Source: Candidatus Mcinerneyibacteriota bacterium (GTDB lineage Bacteria > Macinerneyibacteriota > Macinerneyibacteria > Macinerneyibacteriales > DSCS01). Taken from it: a DNA stretch of 36,334 nucleotides. A model generated the notes under the pieces. The model ran no database searches. It was not told the DNA's origin and saw only the letters and a list, made by a program, of their open reading frames with translations. Of the stretch, positions 1 to 7,794 are shown one piece after another. The stretch covers positions 1 through 36,334 of the forward strand of contig JAFGWL010000022.1 of NCBI GenBank assembly GCA_016937175.1. The letters run 5' to 3'. Numbering within the stretch: the stretch's first letter is position 1; every line of letters starts with the position of its first letter. The position numbers and the translations under genes were made by a program.

Positions 1-156
1 GACAACACTGTCGAATATCATGTTTCTTTTGATACTTCCCCCGCCGTAGACGAGCAGCACCCGGCTTCCGTATTTTGCTGCTTCTTTCCCTAAATGCTTG
101 ATCTGGCCCCGCCCGAAAAAAAGGCGGGTCGGTTGATGATACATGAAGCTTCGCAT
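1..156 (-). CDS. Iron-containing alcohol dehydrogenase (butanol dehydrogenase-like), N-terminal fragment
   Basis: Only the first 52 codons are present; the gene runs off the left edge. The reading frame starts MRSFMYHQPTRLFFGRGQI and continues to a VLLVYGGGSIKRN segment. This matches the N-terminus of group III iron-dependent NAD(P)H alcohol dehydrogenases of the BdhA/YqhD type, which begin with an F-x-x-x-x-P-T-x-x-x-F-G-x-G pattern and then a GGGS nucleotide-binding loop. These enzymes interconvert aldehydes and alcohols in the cytoplasm. The ATG at 156 follows an AAGGAGG-type ribosome site by about five bases, so it is preferred to the internal ATG at 144. A good promoter lies just upstream and diverges from the M28-like gene. 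The substrate cannot be told from this fragment. Confidence 0.8.
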   Translation of the reverse strand, partial: MRSFMYHQPTRLFFGRGQIKHLGKEAAKYGSRVLLVYGGGSIKRNMIFDSVV

Positions 157-176
157 CTCTCCTCCTTACCTTGTAT

Positions 177-205
177 ACTATACCCAAAGGAGAGACAAAA
201 ATCAA
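177..205 (-). promoter_or_regulatory. Sigma-70-like promoter for the alcohol dehydrogenase gene
   Basis: On the minus strand TTGATT (205-200) and TATAGT (182-177) are separated by 17 bases. The predicted transcript start leaves a short leader that contains the ribosome-binding site. It is divergent from the promoter at 231-258. Confidence 0.55.
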
Positions 206-230
206 ATAGTATGATTACCTCTCTTTCTCC

Positions 231-258
231 TTGCAAAGAGAAGGACTTCTTTTATAAT
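231..258 (+). promoter_or_regulatory. Sigma-70-like promoter, probably leaderless, for the M28-like lipoprotein gene
   Basis: TTGCAA (231-236) and a perfect TATAAT (253-258) are separated by 16 bases. Six bases separate the -10 box from the ATG at 265, so a normal start seven bases downstream would fall on the A of the start codon. No Shine-Dalgarno sequence lies at a usual distance. Confidence 0.6.
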
Positions 259-264
259 GTTGCC

Positions 265-1722
265 ATGAAAAGGCTTTTACTCTCTCTTCTTCTTTTTCCT
301 CTCCTCCTCTCCTGTCAGGAAAAAGATCCCTTCGAATACAAAAAAAAGCCTCTGGAAAAGTGGGATTCCATCCAAAAGATAAGCAGGGATATCACCGGCC
401 TGGCCAGCCCGCTCACTGAAGGACGGCTTTCCGGAAGCGAAGGGTTCGACAGAGCTGCCGAATACGTGGCGTTTCAATTTCAGGAAGCGGGAGTCTTGCC
501 GCCCCCTTTTCTGGATCATTACTATCAATATTTTTCTCTGGAGGCGCCCTCCCCCGACCCCTCTCCCAGGGCTTCGCTGGGCTCTGCATCTCTCAGGGCA
601 GGGCAAGATTATGTCATCGCCCTGACTTCGGAAGGGACTTCCCTCAGACAGGCTCCCCTTATCTTTGTGGGATACGGCCTGGCTGAAGGCGTCGGTACCG
701 ACAACGAATACTTGAATTGCGATGTGACGGGGAAAGTGGTGCTTCTTCTGAACCACCTGCCTCCTGAGCTTCAAACCCGCTATCCGGAATATTCGATTCC
801 CGCCTATCGCGCTTATATCGCCAAAAACCGCGGGGCCCTGGGAGTCGTCTTTCTGGATACGGAAGCTGAAACCGCTGCCGCCTGCCGTAATTTCTCCTAT
901 ATCCCACCCGGGCTGAACCTTAAAAACTTTCCCCAGCTCATCGCCGGACGGACCTTCCTCATGGAGATTCTGCAGCAGGAAGGCATCGACCTTATCGCTG
1001 TTAAAAATGATATCGACCTTTCAAGGATACACTACCCCATCGAACTACGGACACGGTTGACACTGGATCTCGACATGGAGTGGAAAAAGATGCGCAGCAT
1101 GAATATTGTGGGTTTTCTACCGGCAAATCCGAGGTTTTCTGATCCGAAAAAAATCGTCTTTACCGCACAACTGGACAGCCTGGGCGCTCAGGGAAGTGAT
1201 CTGTTCTATACCGGAGCCCTGCACAACGTTTCGGGAGCCGTCACTCTTCTGAACCTGGCGCGCCTTATGGCGGATATTCCGTCTGATTTCAGGAAAGCCG
1301 ACATTTATTTTATTCTTCTGTCCGGGTCAGAACAGGGGTATGCGGGAGCTTATGAGGTCACAGAGACACTTTTCTTCGATTCATATAACACCGAAGCTGT
1401 CATCAGCCTGGATGCCACCGGTTCATCGCTTCCTATCCTGCATGTGGAAGGAGGGCTGGACCATCCGGATCTCTACCGCTCCCTGGAGGAGGCCCGCAAT
1501 GAGCTTTTCCCACGCCTGCCGTTGACAGTTTCCAAAGGATCCTACGGAGAAGGTCAGTTTTTTAGAAGCCTGGGAATCCCTTCTCTTTATGTCATGGGCG
1601 ATTTACATGACGTCAGGAACACCATGTCCGACGCTCTCCCTCTCATCGATGAAGATGCCATTACACGTAATGTCCATCTCCTCTTTTTTGCCTTCTACGA
1701 CCTCGCTTTTGAATATAGGTAA
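265..1722 (+). CDS. Lipoprotein with a PA domain and a catalytically altered M28-type peptidase domain
   Basis: The frame is open from 94, but the start at 265 gives a clean lipoprotein signal (MKRLLLSLLLFPLLLSC, lipobox Cys at 17), so the 485-residue form is chosen. A PA-like insert (GYGL, then GKVVLLLN) precedes an M28 zinc-aminopeptidase fold. Against Streptomyces griseus aminopeptidase, the expected metal His is Gln302 (TAQLDSLG), the bridging Asp is His320 (GALHNVSG) and the catalytic-base Glu of the EE pair is Ser355 (SGSEQG). Glu356, Asp383 and the last His (about 448) remain. It may be a pseudo-peptidase or use different chemistry. It is probably anchored in the envelope. Its 3' end overlaps the convergent ComEC-like gene by 62 bases. 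Confidence 0.75.
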   Translation: MKRLLLSLLLFPLLLSCQEKDPFEYKKKPLEKWDSIQKISRDITGLASPLTEGRLSGSEGFDRAAEYVAFQFQEAGVLPPPFLDHYYQYFSLEAPSPDPSPRASLGSASLRAGQDYVIALTSEGTSLRQAPLIFVGYGLAEGVGTDNEYLNCDVTGKVVLLLNHLPPELQTRYPEYSIPAYRAYIAKNRGALGVVFLDTEAETAAACRNFSYIPPGLNLKNFPQLIAGRTFLMEILQQEGIDLIAVKNDIDLSRIHYPIELRTRLTLDLDMEWKKMRSMNIVGFLPANPRFSDPKKIVFTAQLDSLGAQGSDLFYTGALHNVSGAVTLLNLARLMADIPSDFRKADIYFILLSGSEQGYAGAYEVTETLFFDSYNTEAVISLDATGSSLPILHVEGGLDHPDLYRSLEEARNELFPRLPLTVSKGSYGEGQFFRSLGIPSLYVMGDLHDVRNTMSDALPLIDEDAITRNVHLLFFAFYDLAFEYR

Positions 1723-2818
1723 AAACCCCTGCAAGACTCATAAGATAGGCCCCCCAATAGAGAAGAGCCCCTTCTCTGCTGAAGTGGACAGTAAGGCAAT
1801 TCCAGCTGTTATCGAATAAAGTGAGAAATCTCAGGAAGATCACCGAGAGCCCTTCTTCAGCTGCAACGATAAGAGAAGCCAAAAAAGAGGGCAAGGGCAG
1901 CAAAAGAAAAAACCCGAGGAGTATCATTGGATAAAGAAGAACAAGTGCAAAAAGGCTTAAGGCCGGAGAGAGGATATTGACCTTGTGAAAATAGAGTCCG
2001 ATGAGGGGAATAATGGGTAATTGAGCCATGACAGAGACAGCCATGGCTTTAAAGGGTGGCCATCTGATAAGTCCCAGAAACGGAAGAAAGGCCAGGATCC
2101 CGAACGTCGCCAGGACACTCAGCCAGAAGCTCAAAGAGGAGATCTGATAAGGCTGAAGGAGAAGGATGACCGTGGTCGCGAAAGCCCAGGCGTTAAGCGG
2201 CTGGATGCGAAAGGATCTGGAAGCAGCAGCCAATCCGTAGCAGATCATCAGATAGGCGCGAAAAGCGGAGACATAGAACCGGGTCAGAAAAAGGTATAAG
2301 GTGAGGAGCAGAAAAAGGATAAAGAGCCTCTTCTTCTTCGCCAAAGATGAGAGAGGGACCAGAAAAAGAGTCGCTGCCATCCCGAAATGAAGACCGCTGA
2401 TGGCGATAAGATGATAACTGCCTGTCCGTGAAAAAAGATCCTTCAAAGCTGCAGACAAGACATTTCTGTTCCCGGTGACAAGGGATTTGACAAACCCGTA
2501 GACCTCCATGTCTTTAAAAGAGTCCACCTTCTCAACAAATTTCGCTGAAAGGAGAAAAGGTGAAGAGAGCGGAAATCCCGGGTGGTGGGCAAAATAGAAG
2601 AGAAGAAGAAAAAAGAGGCACGCTCCCGAGAAAAAATCTTTTATCTTCCCTGCCCGGAAGATAAGGGAAATAGCCAGGCTCTCCCCCGCCAAAAGGAGAA
2701 GAAACCCTGTGCTGCTGAACGTACACGATCTATGTACGGCCGCTGCTCCCAGGACAAGGAAGAGAAATAGGAAGAGATGATCACGAAACAGTTTAGTCGG
2801 TATCAGAGGAACAGGCAT
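1661..2818 (-). CDS. comEC: ComEC/Rec2-like competence-domain membrane protein (short form)
   Basis: This 385-residue, very hydrophobic protein carries the competence-domain signature HLIAISGLHFGM near residue 135, followed by about seven membrane segments (for example WLSVLATFGILAFLPF). ComEC proteins form the inner-membrane channel for DNA uptake in transformation. Usual members are 600-800 residues, with an N-terminal OB-fold region and a C-terminal metallo-beta-lactamase domain. Here the OB-fold region is very reduced and the beta-lactamase domain is absent; the protein ends in a basic tail. It may be a minimal channel with the nuclease encoded elsewhere, or a degenerate copy. The ATG at 2818 directly abuts the U-tract of the upstream gene's terminator and lacks a clear ribosome site, so the start and expression are uncertain. 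Confidence 0.8.
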   Translation of the reverse strand: MPVPLIPTKLFRDHLFLFLFLVLGAAAVHRSCTFSSTGFLLLLAGESLAISLIFRAGKIKDFFSGACLFFLLLFYFAHHPGFPLSSPFLLSAKFVEKVDSFKDMEVYGFVKSLVTGNRNVLSAALKDLFSRTGSYHLIAISGLHFGMAATLFLVPLSSLAKKKRLFILFLLLTLYLFLTRFYVSAFRAYLMICYGLAAASRSFRIQPLNAWAFATTVILLLQPYQISSLSFWLSVLATFGILAFLPFLGLIRWPPFKAMAVSVMAQLPIIPLIGLYFHKVNILSPALSLFALVLLYPMILLGFFLLLPLPSFLASLIVAAEEGLSVIFLRFLTLFDNSWNCLTVHFSREGALLYWGAYLMSLAGVFTYIQKRGRRRQKRGDGHYV

Positions 2819-2843
2819 AAAAAAAGGGGGCCTCAGGCCCCCT
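2819..2843 (-). terminator. Rho-independent terminator of the zinc-ribbon gene
   Basis: A perfect 8-bp stem (AGGGGGCC/GGCCCCCT, loop of 3) is followed on the minus strand by a run of seven T. The T-run ends at the ATG of the ComEC-like gene. Confidence 0.85.
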
Positions 2844-2851
2844 GAAATAGG

Positions 2852-5014
2852 TTATGGAAGAACAATCGGTTTTCCGTTTTCATCAGTCCTTCGGGCCAAT
2901 TCAGCCAGGAGATACCCCCTGTGAGCCCGGAATCCCGGGACAAAGACTTCGTAATACTCCATCCCGTCCTCCCCTGTAACAGTCTCTTTCCGATAAAGCC
3001 TCAGGACAGTATCAAGGGGGACTTTATAATCATCACGACGCGATCCCAGGCTCGGTTCCGTCCGCAAATAGACAAAACTTCCCAGGCTGGCTGTAAAAGC
3101 CACTTCCGGATGAGCAGCATCCGCCTGCACAGTGACATAATAGCGGGGTTTGAAGAAGTTGTCGTAGATGATGAGAAGCGCTGCGGCAACGATGATGGTA
3201 ATGATAATCGTGGTGATGAGGTTTCGCCGCTTCCCCTTTTCTCTTTTCAGATAGGACATACGGGCAGCTTTTCGCCGCTGGACATCTGCGCGACTCACCG
3301 TTGTCCCGGTACGCCGTGTTGTATCGCTGAACGTCGAGACATCTTCGATCCTGATATTCCAGCCCATCTCCTCGAACTGTTTCCCAAGCCGCTGGGCATC
3401 CTCTTGATTCTGGACACGCAGCTTTACCACAGGCTGAGAGACGATTCCTGCGGCTATATCGGGTGTCATATTCGGATAAATATCCACGATGGATTCTGCC
3501 AGCTTTTCACGGACCACCCAGTTCCGCTTGTCCACTCCTGAAAGGATGAGATACTTAGGTTCTTCAACAAAAAGCCCGTCGTCCACCGGCCGCTTATGGG
3601 CCTTTTCAACGGGGGGCGGGATTTCTTTAGGAGCCTCTTTCTTCTCATGGGGAAGTTCCCCCTCACCCTGATGGCCTTTGTGCTCGATGATCTGAGTTAT
3701 GCAGCCCAGGCGGGACAGGATCTTCTGAAGGTCTCTGGCTGACTCTTCGTTCTCCACAGGAATCCTTTTAGATTCCGAAGAAGCGATCTCCCAGGCCTTC
3801 TCTTCTGTCATGTCAGGCATCATCAAAAGCATCATCTTGACAAACTTTTCCCGCCAGGCCTGGTCATGGCCCTCCATTCCCTTGACGACGAGAGAGTAGG
3901 ATTGTGCCCCTGTTTTGCCTTCGATGGAAGGCTCTTCTTCTTCATAGGCAAAGGATTCGCTTCTCGGAATCTCTTCGCCGATCTTTTCTACGGTACAATC
4001 AAGGTCTTCCAGTTCTGTCTGGAGGCTGGTGAATTTTTCAGCTTCTACGAGGATACTGAAAGTATTGTTGGACATGAGCATGTTGAGCTCATTTTCAGAA
4101 ATAGAGCTATTGCTTTCAAGGATCTTGTTAAACACGAATTTATGCTGGAATTTGTTCTCTTTATCATAAGTGATCTTGACCTTATACAAGGGAGCGGTGC
4201 CGGAAGGAGCTTCAGAAGGAACCTCCTCCTCATCGGTCCTCTGTTCGGCCGTATCGGGAACTTCGGCAGCTGAAGGAGGAGTCAGTTTTGCCCCGCAGAC
4301 CATGCAGAAACGGGCGTCTGCGACATTTTCAAAACCGCACTCCGGGCAGACCAGGGCGTTCTCTTCTTCATTCCCGCCCTCCTCATCTTCGAGGGAAGAG
4401 CCGCAACTAAGGCAGAATTTTGCTATAGTGGGATTCCCGAACCCGCAGGCTTTACAGATCTTCTCTTCCGAAGCTTGGGGGACAGTCCGGGACGGTGCCG
4501 GGCGAACGGGTTCTTCCACCTCACTGTAAGTAATATACTGGACCTCCTCTTCATGGCCCATAGAGAGCGGGGCACTCTCCTCTTCAGATCCGTTGACTTC
4601 TTCGTTTTCAGGTGAGGAGTGTTCGTGTATAGGAGTTGTTTCTTCTTCAGGGAGTTCAGCCTCCAAGATCTCTTCTTCATGCTCCTCAATGATCTCTTCG
4701 ATCTCTTCTTCATGGCCGAAATGATCCTCAGTCTCTTCAAAGGCGGATCCCCGGATCTCGCTGCTTTGAGGGACATTGGAGATCACTTCCCCGAAATGGT
4801 GTGCTCCCAAGTCAGCCAGAGTAGGCTCTCCATCCTGAGAAGAGGCTGCTCCTTCCACGTGCCCGCAAAAGGGGCAAACCGATTCCTCTTCGGGCATTTC
4901 TCTGCCACACTGGCTGCATGTCTTGCCGGGGACTTCATATCCGCAATATTCACATGTCAGCCCATTTTCCAACTCAATGTCTGCACCGCATTGAGGACAA
5001 ATATAAGTGGCCAT
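2852..5014 (-). CDS. Multi-zinc-ribbon membrane protein with three L7/L12-CTD-like repeats and an extracytoplasmic SH3-like domain
   Basis: The 720-residue protein has four zinc ribbons (eight CxxC knuckles) at about 6-25, 33-51, 187-205 and 223-241. A Glu-rich linker separates the second from the third. Three units of about 70 residues follow at 277-345, 372-443 and 487-558. Each runs strand, helix, a P-x-M/T turn, helix, a V/P-strand, an E-x-A-x-x-L-x-x-x-L helix and a final strand. This is the pattern of the ribosomal L7/L12 C-terminal domain, although identity is low. A basic stretch, one membrane helix (598-616) and an SH3-like domain (about 641-705) end the protein. The ribbons and repeats should be cytoplasmic, the SH3 domain outside. 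The ATG at 5014 has AAAGGAG five bases upstream. It follows the 5026-5307 gene by 11 bases. Function unknown; transmembrane sensing or scaffolding is inference. Confidence 0.7.
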   Translation of the reverse strand: MATYICPQCGADIELENGLTCEYCGYEVPGKTCSQCGREMPEEESVCPFCGHVEGAASSQDGEPTLADLGAHHFGEVISNVPQSSEIRGSAFEETEDHFGHEEEIEEIIEEHEEEILEAELPEEETTPIHEHSSPENEEVNGSEEESAPLSMGHEEEVQYITYSEVEEPVRPAPSRTVPQASEEKICKACGFGNPTIAKFCLSCGSSLEDEEGGNEEENALVCPECGFENVADARFCMVCGAKLTPPSAAEVPDTAEQRTDEEEVPSEAPSGTAPLYKVKITYDKENKFQHKFVFNKILESNSSISENELNMLMSNNTFSILVEAEKFTSLQTELEDLDCTVEKIGEEIPRSESFAYEEEEPSIEGKTGAQSYSLVVKGMEGHDQAWREKFVKMMLLMMPDMTEEKAWEIASSESKRIPVENEESARDLQKILSRLGCITQIIEHKGHQGEGELPHEKKEAPKEIPPPVEKAHKRPVDDGLFVEEPKYLILSGVDKRNWVVREKLAESIVDIYPNMTPDIAAGIVSQPVVKLRVQNQEDAQRLGKQFEEMGWNIRIEDVSTFSDTTRRTGTTVSRADVQRRKAARMSYLKREKGKRRNLITTIIITIIVAAALLIIYDNFFKPRYYVTVQADAAHPEVAFTASLGSFVYLRTEPSLGSRRDDYKVPLDTVLRLYRKETVTGEDGMEYYEVFVPGFRAHRGYLLAELARRTDENGKPIVLP

Positions 5015-5025
5015 AAACACTCCTT

Positions 5026-5307
5026 TTACTTACGGCGGGTCCTGTATTGCCAATAGACGACAACGGTGTAAAACACCAGGAAAAAAGCCCCCAGAGTCAA
5101 TAGGACCCAGGGAGCAGTCTTCCCCTGAAGGGCAAGAACCGCATCCAGTATCACATTCCACCCGAAAAGAAGGATCAGAGAGTAGATCCAGCGGGTTTTA
5201 ATCCGGGAAGCAGAATCTTTTTCCAGCTCTTCTTTTTTCAGGGAATGGGTATTGATCAGATAAACGACAATATAAAGGGCAAAAAGCAGAAGGACTTTAT
5301 ATTCCAT
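5026..5307 (-). CDS. Small three-helix membrane protein of unknown function
   Basis: The 93-residue protein has three predicted membrane segments, at about 3-19, 40-61 and 66-87, with a charged stretch (KKEELEKDSASRIK) between the first two and a basic tail (YRTRRK). I recognise no family. It is the first gene of a two-gene unit with the zinc-ribbon membrane protein 11 bases downstream, so a role with that protein is plausible but inferred. There is no Shine-Dalgarno sequence. A strong promoter is placed so that its predicted start coincides with the ATG, suggesting a leaderless message. Confidence 0.7.
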   Translation of the reverse strand: MEYKVLLLFALYIVVYLINTHSLKKEELEKDSASRIKTRWIYSLILLFGWNVILDAVLALQGKTAPWVLLTLGAFFLVFYTVVVYWQYRTRRK

Positions 5308-5313
5308 GTATTA

Positions 5314-5341
5314 AATATACCTGTTATGCGAAAAATGTCAA
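5314..5341 (-). promoter_or_regulatory. Sigma-70-like promoter, probably leaderless, for the small membrane protein
   Basis: Perfect TTGACA (5341-5336) and TATATT (5319-5314) are separated by 16 bases on the minus strand. Six bases lie between the -10 box and the ATG at 5307, so the predicted start is the A of the initiation codon. The -35 box overlaps the stop codon of the ABC-F gene. Confidence 0.65.
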
Positions 5342-7191
5342 TCATTGAATGGGTCCTTTCCTTCAGCGCCGTGAAGTTCTTCCCACTCTTTATAGCAGTC
5401 GGAAAGCTCCCCTTGCAACTCCCTGCGCTCTTTTTCCATGGACTGGATAAAGGCAAAGTCGTCACCCCGGGCATGCATCTGGTCCTCCAGCGCCGCAAGA
5501 GCCTCTTCGCAGGCGTGGATCCTCTCTTCACAACGGATGATCATCTCCTTCTTCTTTTTGATCTGGTTCCGCTCTTTTTTGGAGACCCCATATTCCCCTT
5601 CGTCGCCTTCGGGAGCCTTTCCCCCATCTTTCTTTTCCGAAGAGATCCCCGCCTCCATGTCCAGAAGGACCGGGCCGCCTGTGACAAAGCGGTTATCCGC
5701 GATTCTGATGAAAGAGCGGCAGAGTCTTTTTAAAAAATAGAAATCATGGGAGATAGCCAGAAGGGTTCCCCGATAGCTTGATAAGGCCTCTTCCAGAATA
5801 TCGATAAAGTCCATGTCCAGGTGGTTTGTGGGCTCATCCATCATTATGACGTTGGGAGATTCCAGCATAACCGTCAAAAGCTTGAAACGGGACCGCTCCC
5901 CTCCGCTTAGGGATCCTATGATCTTATAAGCCTCCTCCCCGCTAAAATGAAAATGGCCCAAAGCCTGTCGGGCTTCAAACTCATCCAGGTCATAAAAACG
6001 GTTCAGGTAGGCTGTAAGGCTCAAAGAGTGATCATAAAGGGAGAGCTCCTGGTCAAAAAGGGAGATCCGGATATTATGCCCCCAACGCACCCCGGGCTGC
6101 CCCTCCCTGATGGACCTGAAAAAAGAAGTCTTCCCTGATCCGTTAGGCCCGATGATCCCGACTTTGTCTCCCTTCCGGATATGGAGGTCTCTTACTTCAT
6201 AAAGGTCACGGACCTTCAGCTTACTGACACGCAACACTTCATGGCCGCTCTCCTGAAACCCGTTGAGATCCAGACTCATCCGGTATTGAAAGCGTGCAGG
6301 ACGGTCGACTACAGTGAGCCGTTTCAGGCGGTTCTCGCGGCTTTTCGCCTGTGTCGACCTGTTCCCTGCTTTATATTTACGTATATAAGCTTCCATCGCT
6401 TCGGCTTCTCTCTTTTGCCTCTGATAGAGCTTTTCCTGATAGGCCATATCCTCATTTTTCTGCGCCCTGAACTGAGTATAGTTCCCCTTGTAAAGGGTCA
6501 GACTCCCCCCTTCCAGGTCAAGGACCCTTGTCACTACGGCATCCAGCAGATACCGGTCATGAGAGACAAGGATAACACTCCCTCTGAAAGCGTTTAAATA
6601 ATCCGCTAACCACCGGACCGATCCAAGGTCCAGATGGTTTGTGGGCTCATCAAGAAGCATGATATCGGGCTGGGACAAAAGAAGCCTGGCCAGGCCCAGG
6701 CGCATCTTTTCTCCCCCTGAGAGAGTATCCACAGAAGAATGTTCCAGGGAAGTAAGGTTCAGGCCTGTGAGGACCTTTTTGATCTCTGTCTCATAATCCA
6801 GCCCCCCCTTCCGCTCAAATTCTTCCCATAAAGATTGATAGAGGGAGAGGGCTTCAGGAGAACGGTCCATCTCTTCTGCCGCTTTTTCCAGTCGGCGGTG
6901 AAGTTCCCGGAGGTGGGAGAAATTCTCATACAACTCTTCGATGACACTTCTCCCCCGGCCGAAAACAGGATTCTGGGAGAAATAAGCCGTTCGTGCCGCA
7001 GAGGAGACGAAGATTTCCCCATCATCAGGCAGAAGCTCTCCTGTCAATACACGGAAGAGAGTCGTCTTCCCTGCTCCGTTTTTCCCTACAAGAGCATACT
7101 TCACACCCTCTTCGATGCTCAATGAGACATCTGAAAAAATGGAGACTCCCTGAAAAGAGACAGAGAGGCCTTTAGCGGTCAGGAGTGCCAT
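5338..7191 (-). CDS. ABC-F family ATPase (ribosome-associated, Uup/EttA-like)
   Basis: This 617-residue soluble protein has two ABC ATPase domains and no membrane segments. Domain 1 shows Walker A GKNGAGKTT, signature LSGGEK and Walker B IMLLDEPTNHLD. Domain 2 shows GPNGSGKTS, LSGGERSR and VIMMDEPTNHLD. A linker with many basic residues (about 230-310) corresponds to the P-site tRNA-interaction region of ABC-F proteins. The C-terminus is a charged coiled coil (about 545-605), as in Uup-like members. Family members act on stalled or antibiotic-blocked ribosomes; the subfamily here is not certain. The start overlaps the end of rlpA by 20 bases and has only a weak ribosome site, which suggests translational coupling at the end of the ktrB operon. 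Confidence 0.9.
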   Translation of the reverse strand: MALLTAKGLSVSFQGVSIFSDVSLSIEEGVKYALVGKNGAGKTTLFRVLTGELLPDDGEIFVSSAARTAYFSQNPVFGRGRSVIEELYENFSHLRELHRRLEKAAEEMDRSPEALSLYQSLWEEFERKGGLDYETEIKKVLTGLNLTSLEHSSVDTLSGGEKMRLGLARLLLSQPDIMLLDEPTNHLDLGSVRWLADYLNAFRGSVILVSHDRYLLDAVVTRVLDLEGGSLTLYKGNYTQFRAQKNEDMAYQEKLYQRQKREAEAMEAYIRKYKAGNRSTQAKSRENRLKRLTVVDRPARFQYRMSLDLNGFQESGHEVLRVSKLKVRDLYEVRDLHIRKGDKVGIIGPNGSGKTSFFRSIREGQPGVRWGHNIRISLFDQELSLYDHSLSLTAYLNRFYDLDEFEARQALGHFHFSGEEAYKIIGSLSGGERSRFKLLTVMLESPNVIMMDEPTNHLDMDFIDILEEALSSYRGTLLAISHDFYFLKRLCRSFIRIADNRFVTGGPVLLDMEAGISSEKKDGGKAPEGDEGEYGVSKKERNQIKKKKEMIIRCEERIHACEEALAALEDQMHARGDDFAFIQSMEKERRELQGELSDCYKEWEELHGAEGKDPFND

Positions 7192-7780
7192 GACAGATAA
7201 TCCCGTCTAACCCTTTTCTCTTCATCCTTGTCAGGACATCCTCTGCTTCCTGCCTCTCTTTCCATGGGCCAAGGATAAGACGATAGCGGTTTTCAGAAAC
7301 AAAAAGCCGAGGCTTGTATCCTGTGATCTTCCAAACTTTGTTCATCTGACGTATGGCATTGGCCTTTTCTGTAAAGCTTCCCGCCTGGATATAGACTCCC
7401 TGGAGACTTTTACCCCGGTCCTTATCTTCCTGGAGGATCTTCAGCGCCACCCGGGCTGTCCCCTTTTTCTCCATCCCCAGGGCCCGGGCAGCAGCGTAGG
7501 AGAGGTCGATGACACGGCCTTCGACAAAAGGACCCCGGTCATTGATGCGTACGATGACGCTCCTCCCTGTCTCCAGGTCGATGACCTTCACTCTGGCCCC
7601 GAAGGGCAGGGTCTTGTGCGCAGCTGTCATCTCATACATATTGTAGATCTCACCGTTGGCTGTCTTCCGGCCGTGAAACCCGGGGCCGTACCAGGAGGCT
7701 ATCCCCTGTTCCGTCTGAAGAGCTCCCAAAGGAAGCCCCCCCCAAAGCAATAGGATAAAAAGAAGAACTTTATTTCTCAC
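7172..7780 (-). CDS. rlpA: RlpA-like septal ring lytic transglycosylase with SPOR domain
   Basis: A signal peptide (MRNKVLLFILLLWGGLPLGA) precedes a double-psi beta-barrel with the RlpA hallmarks GIASWYGPGFHGRKTANGE, NMYEMTAAHKTLPFG and VRINDRGPF. A SPOR domain (about 130-200, GVYIQAGSF...YRLILGP) follows. RlpA proteins cleave glycan strands lacking stem peptides, and SPOR domains bind such strands at division septa, so an exported cell-separation role is likely. There is no lipobox Cys, so it appears secreted rather than lipid-anchored. A GTG at 7780 is preferred because GGGGG lies five bases upstream; a GTG at 7786 is possible. It lies between asparaginase and the ABC-F gene, with short gaps or overlaps. 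Confidence 0.85.
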   Translation of the reverse strand: MRNKVLLFILLLWGGLPLGALQTEQGIASWYGPGFHGRKTANGEIYNMYEMTAAHKTLPFGARVKVIDLETGRSVIVRINDRGPFVEGRVIDLSYAAARALGMEKKGTARVALKILQEDKDRGKSLQGVYIQAGSFTEKANAIRQMNKVWKITGYKPRLFVSENRYRLILGPWKERQEAEDVLTRMKRKGLDGIICHGTPDR

Positions 7781-7794
7781 AGACACCCCCGGTG

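Noticed and set aside
94-264. Upstream in-frame extension of the M28-like gene
   Set aside because: It would bury the lipoprotein signal, cross both divergent promoters and overlap the alcohol dehydrogenase start.
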